Below, one piece after another: positions 43,948 to 52,382 of a stretch of DNA of 64,000 bases (positions are counted from its first letter, which is position 1; every line of letters starts with the position of its first letter). The stretch comes from Vallitalea longa (GTDB taxonomy: Bacteria; Bacillota; Clostridia; Lachnospirales; Vallitaleaceae). The notes under the pieces were generated by a model. The model was given only the letters and a program-made list of their open reading frames with translations, made no database searches and was not told the DNA's origin. Location: the NCBI RefSeq assembly GCF_027923465.1, contig NZ_BRLB01000001.1:1178001-1242000 (forward strand). The letters are read 5' to 3'. The translations under genes and the position numbers were made by a program.

Positions 43948-45457
43948 GTTTATCAGTCCTTCCTTCCATATCCTTATCTAACATTGCTAACCCTAATATT
44001 TTCTCTTCAGTTGCTTCTCCTTTAGTTAATTCACCTTTCTTTTGTCCACCTGCCATAACCATTATTCTGTCTGATAGACCAATTACTTCAGGCAATTCGG
44101 AAGAAATAATTATTACTCCGATATCTTGTCGTGCCAATCCACATATTATCCTATATATCTCAGATTTGGCACCAACATCTATTCCTTTAGTCGGTTCATC
44201 AAGAATCAGTAACTTGGGATAATGTGCCAACCATCTTGCAAGTATGACTTTCTGTTGATTACCTCCACTAAGATAGACAATTTGTTTATCCATTGAAGGT
44301 GTTTTCACATTTAGATCTTTGATACCTTTTCTAACGATTTCTTTTTCTTTTTTCTTTTTTATAAAACCAAATTTAGTTAAATTCTTCAACACGACCATAC
44401 TGGTATTTTCTTTAACAGACCTTATTGGTGCAATTCCCTGTCCTTTTCTATCCTCTGGACATAATGCTATTCCTAATTTTATTGCATCTTCTGGGGATTT
44501 TATATTAACTTTTTTTCCGTCAAATATTATTTCTCCCGAATCTAGTTCATCAGCACCGAATATTGTTCTTATTGTTTCTGTACGTCCCGCTCCCACAAGA
44601 CCTGAGATACCAAGTATTTCACCTTTTCGTACATTAAAAGAAATGTTATCGACATATTTATTACATAGATTTTTCACTTCCAGTATGTTACTACCGAATT
44701 TTGTATTTCTATCTAGCTCATTAAATATATTCCCTAGATCTCTTCCAACCATTAACTTGACAAGTTCTTTTTCATTAGTTTCTTTTGTGTTTTTAATATC
44801 AACTAATTTACCATCTTTAAAAATAACTACTTTGTCCGATATTTCAAATATCTCTTTTAATCTATGAGATACATATAATATAATTACGCCTTTTTCTTTC
44901 AGATTTTTTATGATTAGAAACAATTTCTCGATTTCCGCATTAGATAAACTAGCAGTAGGTTCATCAAAAGCTATAACTTTCAGTTTTCTATTATAGGCTT
45001 TCATTATTTCTACCATTTGTTGATATGCAACACTTAGATCTTTAACTCTATCTGTCGCTTTCATATCAAGATCAAATTCATCAATTATTTTTTGAGTTTC
45101 TTCATTTAGATACTTGAAATCAACAAGTCCGTTTTTCACTTTCATATTACCCATGAATATATTTTCAGCCACAGTTAAATATTCTACAACTTGCCTTTCT
45201 TGATAGATAATACTTATTCCCTCACCAATCGCTTCATGAGGATTTCTAAATTGGATTTCTTCGTTATCAATTAAATATTTTCCACTACTTTGCTGTAAAT
45301 CTCCATTGAGGATTTTTAACAACGTAGATTTTCCAGCGCCATTTTCACCTAAGAAAGCAACAACTTCACCTGATTTTACTTTAAAGCTCATTTTATCTAA
45401 GGCTTTAACTCCAGGAAAAGTTTTACTTATTTCTCTAAATTCTAAAGTACTATTCAT
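43937..45457 (-). CDS. sugar ABC importer ATPase (AraG/MglA type, two NBDs)
   Basis: A 506-residue protein with two fused nucleotide-binding domains. The first has Walker A GENGAGKST and Walker B VIAFDEPTASL, with a degenerate signature (LSVAYQQMVE). The second has a degenerate Walker A (GLVGAGRTE), a good signature LSGGNQQKVILARW and LLILDEPTKGIDVG. This pattern is typical of the Mgl/Ara/Rbs group. I chose the ATG at 45457 (GGTAGGTGA upstream) over a GTG at 45469. Candidate AraC-type repeats lie upstream at 45560-45593. Confidence 0.93.
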   Translation of the reverse strand: MNSTLEFREISKTFPGVKALDKMSFKVKSGEVVAFLGENGAGKSTLLKILNGDLQQSSGKYLIDNEEIQFRNPHEAIGEGISIIYQERQVVEYLTVAENIFMGNMKVKNGLVDFKYLNEETQKIIDEFDLDMKATDRVKDLSVAYQQMVEIMKAYNRKLKVIAFDEPTASLSNAEIEKLFLIIKNLKEKGVIILYVSHRLKEIFEISDKVVIFKDGKLVDIKNTKETNEKELVKLMVGRDLGNIFNELDRNTKFGSNILEVKNLCNKYVDNISFNVRKGEILGISGLVGAGRTETIRTIFGADELDSGEIIFDGKKVNIKSPEDAIKLGIALCPEDRKGQGIAPIRSVKENTSMVVLKNLTKFGFIKKKKEKEIVRKGIKDLNVKTPSMDKQIVYLSGGNQQKVILARWLAHYPKLLILDEPTKGIDVGAKSEIYRIICGLARQDIGVIIISSELPEVIGLSDRIMVMAGGQKKGELTKGEATEEKILGLAMLDKDMEGRTDKHEN

Positions 45458-45559
45458 ATGCAAGTTCACCTACCAGTTAGTTATTTTCAACAATAAATTG
45501 TTCATCAAAAAAAAATATTTGTTCTACATTTATGTTAGCACAAATATTTTTTATAAGAT

Positions 45560-45593
45560 TAATCAATATTAACTAAAACTAATGAATATTAAC
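45560..45593 (-). promoter_or_regulatory. 20-bp-spaced direct repeats, candidate regulator operator
   Basis: On the minus strand GTTAATATTCATTA and GTTAATATTGATTA (13 of 14 identical) are spaced exactly 20 bp apart, upstream of the sugar-importer genes. The distal copy reaches the stop codon of the AraC-type response regulator. The geometry fits an AraC-family activator. A weak promoter may follow, but no clear -35/-10 pair is visible. Confidence 0.5.
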
Positions 45594-45594
45594 T

Positions 45595-47229
45595 TCATTT
45601 TTTAATATTCCTTTTGTATTTCAATGGCGTCATGCCTGTAATCTTTTTGAAACATGAATTGAAATGCTGAATATTCATATATCCAACTTTCTCAGCAATC
45701 TCATACATTTTCAGATGACTATTTCCTATTAACTTTTTTGACTCAGCTATTCTTATTGAATGAATGTATTCTGTAACAGTCATGTTGGTCTCTTCCTTAA
45801 AAATCCTAGATAAATAGATTTTATTAATATGTAATTCTTCTGAGATATCATTCAGACTTATTTCTTCTTCAAAATTATTATTTATATAATTCACCGCTTG
45901 TATAACCCTTAAGCTATAACCAGAACTTTTCTCATTAATTATTTTTATGATTCTGCTGAATATATCCTGAAACCAAGATTTAATATCTTGCACTGTTTCC
46001 ATTTTATATATAGTTTTTATAGGCAGATATTCTGTTCCAAATAATTCTATATACTCTATATTATTTTCATTACATACCTTTATAATCATTTCCATGAATT
46101 TAGTTGAAATATATCCGACATAATTATATTGAAGAAATCCTTTTGATACATCTTGATACAACATTTCAATTTGCTCTAATAGCTCCTTTATTTTCCTATC
46201 ATCAATATATCTACCTATTGTATCAAATATCTTATCTATCTTCTCAGGTTTGACTGGAGCGACTTTTTTAATTACAGTATTATGGAATAGTATTTTACCC
46301 TTTCCATAATAAAAACGGTATTTTAACATTTCTTTTGTCTGTTCATATATTTTGCAAGTATCAGTTAGATCGTTAAATGTCTTACTGACTATTATCGTCA
46401 ATGATTTCCCCACTAATTTGGTTACTTCATGTTTGATCTTGCTTGAAACAGAATAACTATCTGATAGGTAATGTTTTTCACTGGTAAAATCATGCATTTT
46501 CAATAGAACTACATATTCTCCTTCATGTATATAAGCACATACTCCTCCATCGATTCTACCATAAGAATCTTCTCCTATTATTTCATTGATTGTATCTATA
46601 ACACATCTGTGATATATATTTTTTTCATAATATTGTAGCTTAGAATCTTCTTCTATTTCATCTTCATTTATATTGAGTAGTATATAATTTTCACTATCAA
46701 GCTTTATATCAAATTCCTTAAGTTTTCTTAGAATCTGATTCTCTCCTATATTATCTGCAATAATGGATTTCAACATTTCATTCCTTATATTAAATAGATA
46801 ATCTTCCTTTATGACGTAGTTGCTTAGATAATCTTTTCTTAGTTTACCTTGAGAAATTAACGTTTCTTTTACTTTACCTAGAACAGAATATAGGTCCTGT
46901 TCAGTTAATAGATCTTTAATCAGATAATCCGTAACACCTAATTGCACTGCTGCTTTCGCATAACTGAATTCTTCGTAACAGCTTAGAATAATTATCTGTT
47001 GGTCTTTTTTCCTTTTCTTCAATTCTTTTATCAAATCTATACCATCCATAACTGGCATTTGGATATCAGTTATTACAAGATCATAATGTTTTTTATCATA
47101 TTTCTCCAAGGCTTCTCTTCCATTGAAAGCAGTATCTTCTATGATAAAGCCTAATTTTTCCCAATCTATTATTATTTTCAACATCTGCAAAGCAGGATTT
47201 TCATCGTCTACAATTAACACATTATACAT
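45595..47229 (-). CDS. YesN-type response regulator, long form (receiver + AraC HTH)
   Basis: A 544-residue regulator: receiver (Asp55 in ITDIQMPV; switch region LIKDLLTEQD), a long middle region (about 130-430) of the kind found in large YesN proteins, and a C-terminal AraC helix-turn-helix domain (about 440-542; LHINKIYLSRIFKEETNMTV and VGYMNIQHFNSCFKKITGMTP). It pairs with the kinase encoded 109 bp upstream and probably activates the sugar importer through the repeats at 45560-45593. Confidence 0.9.
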   Translation of the reverse strand: MYNVLIVDDENPALQMLKIIIDWEKLGFIIEDTAFNGREALEKYDKKHYDLVITDIQMPVMDGIDLIKELKKRKKDQQIIILSCYEEFSYAKAAVQLGVTDYLIKDLLTEQDLYSVLGKVKETLISQGKLRKDYLSNYVIKEDYLFNIRNEMLKSIIADNIGENQILRKLKEFDIKLDSENYILLNINEDEIEEDSKLQYYEKNIYHRCVIDTINEIIGEDSYGRIDGGVCAYIHEGEYVVLLKMHDFTSEKHYLSDSYSVSSKIKHEVTKLVGKSLTIIVSKTFNDLTDTCKIYEQTKEMLKYRFYYGKGKILFHNTVIKKVAPVKPEKIDKIFDTIGRYIDDRKIKELLEQIEMLYQDVSKGFLQYNYVGYISTKFMEMIIKVCNENNIEYIELFGTEYLPIKTIYKMETVQDIKSWFQDIFSRIIKIINEKSSGYSLRVIQAVNYINNNFEEEISLNDISEELHINKIYLSRIFKEETNMTVTEYIHSIRIAESKKLIGNSHLKMYEIAEKVGYMNIQHFNSCFKKITGMTPLKYKRNIKK

Positions 47230-47338
47230 ATTAAAGCCCCCTGAATATTTATATGAATTTTATTCAATTACCTATATTTTTAATCTGCAAAGCCTTTTGA
47301 TTAGCTTACCCACATAGAATATTAAATGGGAAATTTGG

Positions 47339-49093
47339 TTAATCACTTAATGGTATCTCAAATATTACACAAGTACCAACTCCAAGATCACTTGATATGT
47401 TAAGTGTACAATCATTTCCATAATAAAGTTTTAATCTCTCATTCACATTATTGAGTCCTATATGATTATAACCTCCTTTTTTAGTCTTATTAACGTTATA
47501 TATGTTTTTTAATTCATCATCGTCCATTCCAACACCATTATCAATAATTTTGAATACAACAGATTCATCCACAGTAATATAAACAGTAATCGAGCCTTTT
47601 TCTTCTTTTGGTAGAATTCCATGGTAAAGAGCATTTTCTACTAAAGGTTGTAGAATCAGTTTAGGTACTTTAACATTTTCTATATCTCCATCTATGTCTT
47701 CCCTGAAATCAAATCTATCTTCGAATCTATTTTTCTGTATATTTATATATCCACCTAGATACTTCAATTCTTGTTGTAATGGTACTATTTCTATACCTAC
47801 AGACATACTTGCTCTAAGAAGCAGATTAAGTGATTGAATCATTTCTCTTACATCATGAGCTCCATCCTTTAGAGCCAAATACTGCATGGAATTCAACGTA
47901 TTATGTATAAAATGAGGATTAATCTGTGATTGCAGCAACTCCAGCTGGAATTTAAGGGAATCCAGCTCTACTTTTCTTCTCTCCTCTGTCTCTTTCTCTA
48001 TCTCATATGTAAGATTCTTAGTATTGACTACCATTTTGTTGAAACCGCTTACCAATGTCCTCAACTCATCATGTGATTTAGGTTCTATAACTACTGGCCA
48101 CTGAAGATTTTCAAATTTTTTCATAGCTCTGCTTACATTCAATATTGGTATAGTAATTCTTTTAGCAATAAAAAAGCTTACAAAAATTATTATAATTATT
48201 GATATAAGTCCAATACTTATTACTACTTTATATAAATTAGTCAAATTAGACATTACAGTGGAATATTTATTGATCCCAACTAATCTCCAAAGAGGATATT
48301 CATCAATTTGTCTTTCATAAGCGAAGTATTTTTTTTGATTATTGTAGAAATATTTTTTATTATTAACAGGTTTGTTTATATCTTTTATACTATCTTGCAT
48401 TTCATTATTTCCCGTACTATATATTATCTCGTCGTTTTCATTGATGATATATGTTTCATCAAACGCTTCTTCACAAAAATCCTTTATCTCACTAAATAAG
48501 AATTCTATTTTTAGATTAATAATAAGATAACCTATCAACCTGTAATTATCTTCTTCATAGACTTGTCCATAATATATTATATTATCTTTAGTTGTATTAT
48601 TTTTAATAGGGTAGAACGTGGGATTAGAAAATTTGGCTCTGTATTTATCTTTCTTGTATTGTTCAAATTCTTTATTATTTATTATGATTTTATTGTAATA
48701 ATCTAGATTATACAGAGGATCTATAATATCATTTTGACTGTTAACATAGAACATGTTGACTATATACGGTGTTTTCTGTTTATAATTGATAAGTTCTCTA
48801 GAAAGACTATTCATTAACTCTTTACTATGATATTTTCTGTCTGACGCTTGATATAACAAAGGTCTTATTTTAAGATCATGGGTTATGTCATTATGCAGGT
48901 TCTTGACATTCTTGACTTCAGTTCCTATGTTATAAGTTATTATATCTATCTTGTTATTAGCTATCTTATTATTCTGCACGATTATTTCATCTCTAAATAT
49001 ATAACTTAATGAAAAGCTGATTATTAATATTACTATTAATATTACCAAAGAATAATATGCAGTTATTCTTACACCTATATGTTTGATTTTCAT
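47339..49093 (-). CDS. YesM-type sensor histidine kinase
   Basis: A 584-residue membrane kinase: helix near 12-33, extracytoplasmic sensor region (about 35-280), second helix near 290-312, HAMP-like linker, phosphoacceptor motif QINPHFIHNTLN and ATPase boxes LVENALYHG and DNGVGM. It probably senses the sugar or its binding protein. It lies 15 bp after the PocR-AraC gene, so the cluster PocR-AraC, kinase, regulator reads as one unit. Confidence 0.92.
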   Translation of the reverse strand: MKIKHIGVRITAYYSLVILIVILIISFSLSYIFRDEIIVQNNKIANNKIDIITYNIGTEVKNVKNLHNDITHDLKIRPLLYQASDRKYHSKELMNSLSRELINYKQKTPYIVNMFYVNSQNDIIDPLYNLDYYNKIIINNKEFEQYKKDKYRAKFSNPTFYPIKNNTTKDNIIYYGQVYEEDNYRLIGYLIINLKIEFLFSEIKDFCEEAFDETYIINENDEIIYSTGNNEMQDSIKDINKPVNNKKYFYNNQKKYFAYERQIDEYPLWRLVGINKYSTVMSNLTNLYKVVISIGLISIIIIIFVSFFIAKRITIPILNVSRAMKKFENLQWPVVIEPKSHDELRTLVSGFNKMVVNTKNLTYEIEKETEERRKVELDSLKFQLELLQSQINPHFIHNTLNSMQYLALKDGAHDVREMIQSLNLLLRASMSVGIEIVPLQQELKYLGGYINIQKNRFEDRFDFREDIDGDIENVKVPKLILQPLVENALYHGILPKEEKGSITVYITVDESVVFKIIDNGVGMDDDELKNIYNVNKTKKGGYNHIGLNNVNERLKLYYGNDCTLNISSDLGVGTCVIFEIPLSD

Positions 49094-49108
49094 ATGTATT
49101 CTCCATGT

Positions 49109-49966
49109 CTATAATGATTTTGGTAGAGTTTTATTATATCCCTTTCTATACTCTCGCGGGGACATAGATGATATTTTTTTGAAATCTTTTGAGAAATAAT
49201 TATAATCTTCATAACCTACCATATCTGCTATTTCTTTTATCATAAGGTCAGTGTTTTCTAATAGCTTTTTAGCCTTCTGTATTCTCTCATATCTTATATA
49301 TTGCATTAAAGATAACCCGAAATTTTTTTTGACACACTGGTAAATACTAGTTTTACCAACACCTAGATAAGAACATAGCTTATTGGTTGTGATATCTTTT
49401 GATATATTCTGTTCAATGAATAATCGTATTTTTTCTGAAAGAGGGGCTCGTTCTACTTTAATTAAATATTTCAGCCATATATATGATGCACAAGCTTGCA
49501 TAATTTTTGTAATAGCTGTTATTTCATCATCTGATAGTTGTTTCAACTTAAGAAATTGAGGTTTCAAGGATTTTATATTTACACCCATAAACCTACTTTT
49601 AGTATGGACATAATTCCATTGTTGTTCTATGTTCGACTTATTCAACATCTGCCCCACCATAATATATCCAACTATTGTTGCTTCGTCTATTATGGGAGCA
49701 ACTGCTTCTATTAAACCCATATGGCACTGATATATATATATTGATTTCGATTTTTTCACTCTTCCAAATGCTTTTTTATCACATTCTTTACAACCACCAT
49801 CTATTATTCCATTGACTCTCATTCTTTGGCAAAAAGTACTGTGTTCTTTGGGACTATTGTATACTTCATTATAATCCAAATCAAATATAGCAATTCTTAC
49901 ACCTGCTATCCTTTGATAGTCGTCCAGTAAATCCTGCACACCTTGGTCATCAAAAATTACTTTCAT
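49109..49966 (-). CDS. PocR-domain AraC-family regulator
   Basis: A 285-residue transcription factor with an N-terminal PocR ligand-sensing domain (about 5-165). Its Cys-rich features CQRMR, GGCKECDKKAFGR and YQCHMGLIEAVAPI are typical; in Salmonella PocR the domain senses propanediol. A C-terminal AraC domain follows (about 185-280; LGVGKTSIYQCVKKNFGLSL and VGYEDYNYFSKDFKKISSMSP). It is divergent from the UROD-family gene, with a 150-bp shared promoter region, and heads the operon of the kinase, regulator and sugar importer. It likely controls both directions. Confidence 0.9.
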   Translation of the reverse strand: MKVIFDDQGVQDLLDDYQRIAGVRIAIFDLDYNEVYNSPKEHSTFCQRMRVNGIIDGGCKECDKKAFGRVKKSKSIYIYQCHMGLIEAVAPIIDEATIVGYIMVGQMLNKSNIEQQWNYVHTKSRFMGVNIKSLKPQFLKLKQLSDDEITAITKIMQACASYIWLKYLIKVERAPLSEKIRLFIEQNISKDITTNKLCSYLGVGKTSIYQCVKKNFGLSLMQYIRYERIQKAKKLLENTDLMIKEIADMVGYEDYNYFSKDFKKISSMSPREYRKGYNKTLPKSL

Positions 49967-49996
49967 TAAAATTCTCCATTCTTGATTATCAAATAC

Positions 49997-50025
49997 ATTG
50001 TAACATTTTTCCTTAAAATGAACAA
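49997..50025 (-). promoter_or_regulatory. sigma-A promoter of the PocR-AraC gene
   Basis: On the minus strand TTGTTC (50020-50025) and TACAAT (49997-50002) are separated by 17 bp, about 30 bases upstream of the ATG. TCAAATA (49989-49995) and TATTTGA (50032-50038) flank it symmetrically and could be regulator half-sites. I found no convincing promoter for the divergent gene. Confidence 0.5.
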
Positions 50026-50116
50026 TATTACTATTTGAAAATATTTATTCTATTATTATCTAATCCAACGTTATATATTTTAATTAATATGATAATTATA
50101 TTGGGAGGTATACTTT

Positions 50117-51124
50117 ATGACACGAAGAGAAAGAGTTATAAAAGCACTTAAACATGAAAGCACAGATATAGTTCCATTCCATGCGGATTTTACTCAACAA
50201 GCATATGATAATATGGCAGCTTACACAGGAAACAAGAATTTTGATAAAGAATTAGGGCTACACCTTAATTATATTCAATACTGGGGCTGGCCTACAGAAT
50301 TACAAGATAAAAAAGAACATTTCAAAGATGAATTCGGAGTTATATGGAATCGTTCTGGTGCTGATAAGGATATCGGAGTTGTAGATAATTATGTAATAAA
50401 AGACATCAGTAACTATAATTACGTTTTCCCTGAAATAAATGAAAAAAGGTTACGAGAAGAATATGAGGAATTGATTGCTAACAAAGGGGATAGATTTACT
50501 TTTGGAGGCATAGGATTCTCTATGTTCGAACGTTCTTGGAGTCTAATGGGTATGCAGGAAGTTCTTATGGCTATGGTCCTTGAACCTGAGAAACTACATA
50601 AGTTATATGATGATATATGTGAATATAATATGAAAGTACTTGACATAGCTCTGGAATATGACCTTGACGGGTTCTATTTTGGTGACGACTGGGGACAACA
50701 GAAAGGTCTGATCATGGGTCCTAAGCTCTGGCGTGAATTCATAAAACCTAGAATGAAAAGAATGTATGATAAAGTTAAATCAAAAGGTATATTCGTATTG
50801 CAACACTCTTGTGGAGATGTAGAAAGTATCATGCCCGATCTAATTGAAATAGGATTAGATTGTTACCAGACATTTCAACCAGAAATCTATGATATTAAGA
50901 AAGTCAAAGACTTATATGGTAACAAATTAGCATTTTGGGGTGGTATATCAACTCAACAACTTCTATCTCAAGCGACCCCTGATGAAGTACGTAAAGAAAC
51001 AATACGAACTATGGAAATCTTGTCAAAAAACGGAGGGTATATTTGCGCACCTACCCATGCATTGGAATTTGATGTTACTCCTGAGAATATTATGGCTATG
51101 ATTGAAGTATTTAATAATCAATAA
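50117..51124 (+). CDS. uroporphyrinogen decarboxylase-family protein (MtaA/MtbA-like)
   Basis: A 335-residue TIM-barrel protein of the UROD family (TRRERVIKALKHESTDIVPFH at the start; YFGDDWGQQKGLIMGPKLWREFIKP in the middle). LQHSCGDVESIMP contains the H-x-C-G zinc-type motif of corrinoid:coenzyme M methyltransferases (MtaA/MtbA group), and CAPTHALEFDVTPENI ends the barrel. True HemE is unlikely: no other heme gene is near. Many such proteins transfer methyl groups from corrinoid proteins, but no corrinoid protein is visible here. A GGGAGG site precedes the ATG. It is divergent from PocR-AraC. Confidence 0.82.
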   Translation: MTRRERVIKALKHESTDIVPFHADFTQQAYDNMAAYTGNKNFDKELGLHLNYIQYWGWPTELQDKKEHFKDEFGVIWNRSGADKDIGVVDNYVIKDISNYNYVFPEINEKRLREEYEELIANKGDRFTFGGIGFSMFERSWSLMGMQEVLMAMVLEPEKLHKLYDDICEYNMKVLDIALEYDLDGFYFGDDWGQQKGLIMGPKLWREFIKPRMKRMYDKVKSKGIFVLQHSCGDVESIMPDLIEIGLDCYQTFQPEIYDIKKVKDLYGNKLAFWGGISTQQLLSQATPDEVRKETIRTMEILSKNGGYICAPTHALEFDVTPENIMAMIEVFNNQ

Positions 51125-51153
51125 ATCCACTTTCCTATTCAAAGAAAAAAGCT

Positions 51154-51195
51154 TTGCAGAATAGATATGTTTTCTTCAACTTTTTATTCTGCAAA
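51154..51195. terminator. terminator hairpin between convergent UROD and Card1-like genes
   Basis: TTTGCAGAATA (51154-51164) and TATTCTGCAAA (51185-51195) form an 11-bp perfect stem with a 20-nt loop between two convergent stop codons. T-rich sequence follows on both sides. Confidence 0.65.
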
Positions 51196-51218
51196 ACCTT
51201 TGATTATTCTTTTGTTAT

Positions 51219-52334
51219 TCAACTCTCTATTACTTTGTCAATGCTTTTTCTGAATTTATCCACATCTCCATTGAATATGATTAGATTTATCCCCATTCTC
51301 TCTGCTCTTTCATCCACATATTGACCTTTAGAAGGTTTTGTTGCCACTAATATTTTTTTGACACCTTTACCTCCTAACTGCTCTGCATATATATCGAGTT
51401 CATTAAGAGAACCACTGTTATATCTTTTAGTATCTTTACATGAAATACATATCAAGGATGTTCCAGCAACTGCTATTACATCTAATTCATTTTCAACCTC
51501 AATTTTATCTTCATCCCATAAGAACCTGACACCTGTTCTTACATCACTAACTTTTTTATTTTCATAAACTATATTATAAGTAAAGTGTTCTAGCCATATT
51601 CCTGATAATATATAGCTTCTTATATCTTCATTTTTAAATTCTATCTTAAGACTATTATCATCTTCTTTTATGGATTTGACACAACCTATGTCAATGAAAC
51701 AATCGAATAGTTTTCTTACTTGTCCATTATTATCAGTTGATTTCACGATTATATTTTGATCGGATTGACTTATCAAATTGTTTCTAATAAAATCTCTCGT
51801 AGTAATCCACATATCATAATTATTCAATATAACTTTTAGCATTTTATTATAATCTTCTACAATATAATCAAATGTTTCATCAGTGACTATTTTTCCACCT
51901 GTTATAGAGACATAATCCCTAACACGAAAATTAACATTGTGATAATTAATTACTTTCGTCCCATTTTTATTTATCTTATATATTCTTTCTTCCAATATAT
52001 CCATATATATCAAAGTACTATTATGATCAATCATGGCTTCATGTGCAATTACTGCTGATAGATTATCACCAGAGGAAATATTGATGATCGTATCTTTTTC
52101 CATATAATCATTGAGTAATTTTCTAAAATCAAATGGGTTTCTATAATTTTTCTCAATTATTTTAGTACCCATTAACTCCTTACTGAGAAATTTTCTCATA
52201 TCTGCTAGCACATCATTATTGACGTTGTTTTCATTAGTAATGTTAATTACCCTTTTGGGTTTTATGAATTTAGAAATATAAGCTACATCATCATTATAAT
52301 CGTCTAATATATTAATCAGCGTATTGCATCTCAT
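51219..52334 (-). CDS. Card1-like CARF and PD-(D/E)xK nuclease (DUF1887)
   Basis: A 371-residue protein with the architecture of Card1/DUF1887: an N-terminal CARF-like Rossmann domain (about 1-145; the ligand-site-like NISSGDN at 85-91), a winged-helix-like middle, then a restriction-endonuclease-fold domain (about 245-365) with GIWLEHFTY (Glu249), NELDVIAV (Asp285) and ICISCKD (Lys300) as putative catalytic residues. In type III CRISPR systems Card1 is switched on by cyclic tetra-adenylate and cleaves DNA/RNA. No cas gene or CRISPR array is in the window. It lies between a UROD-family gene and a surface glycosylation locus, with an AAAGG site. Confidence 0.85.
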   Translation of the reverse strand: MRCNTLINILDDYNDDVAYISKFIKPKRVINITNENNVNNDVLADMRKFLSKELMGTKIIEKNYRNPFDFRKLLNDYMEKDTIINISSGDNLSAVIAHEAMIDHNSTLIYMDILEERIYKINKNGTKVINYHNVNFRVRDYVSITGGKIVTDETFDYIVEDYNKMLKVILNNYDMWITTRDFIRNNLISQSDQNIIVKSTDNNGQVRKLFDCFIDIGCVKSIKEDDNSLKIEFKNEDIRSYILSGIWLEHFTYNIVYENKKVSDVRTGVRFLWDEDKIEVENELDVIAVAGTSLICISCKDTKRYNSGSLNELDIYAEQLGGKGVKKILVATKPSKGQYVDERAERMGINLIIFNGDVDKFRKSIDKVIES

Positions 52335-52382
52335 GATTTCACAACCTTTAAATACATTTTACTTAACTATAATACTTTTCAA

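Noticed and set aside
44319-44867. A 182-residue open frame on the plus strand opposite the sugar-importer ATPase
   Set aside because: It is antisense to a clear two-domain ATPase, has a Phe/Ser/Leu-rich composition and no recognisable domain or ribosome site.
49989-50038. TCAAATA-N36-TATTTGA as a definite PocR operator
   Set aside because: The half-sites are short, AT-rich and widely spaced; a second pair of inverted matches has a different centre. I only mention it with the promoter.
50117-51124. Assignment as HemE of heme synthesis
   Set aside because: No other heme genes are nearby, and the HxCG motif and PocR context fit the methyltransferase-like branch of the UROD family better.
51219-52334. 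A CRISPR-Cas locus near the Card1-like gene
   Set aside because: I looked for regularly spaced repeats and cas-like genes in the flanks and found none; only the ancillary nuclease is present.
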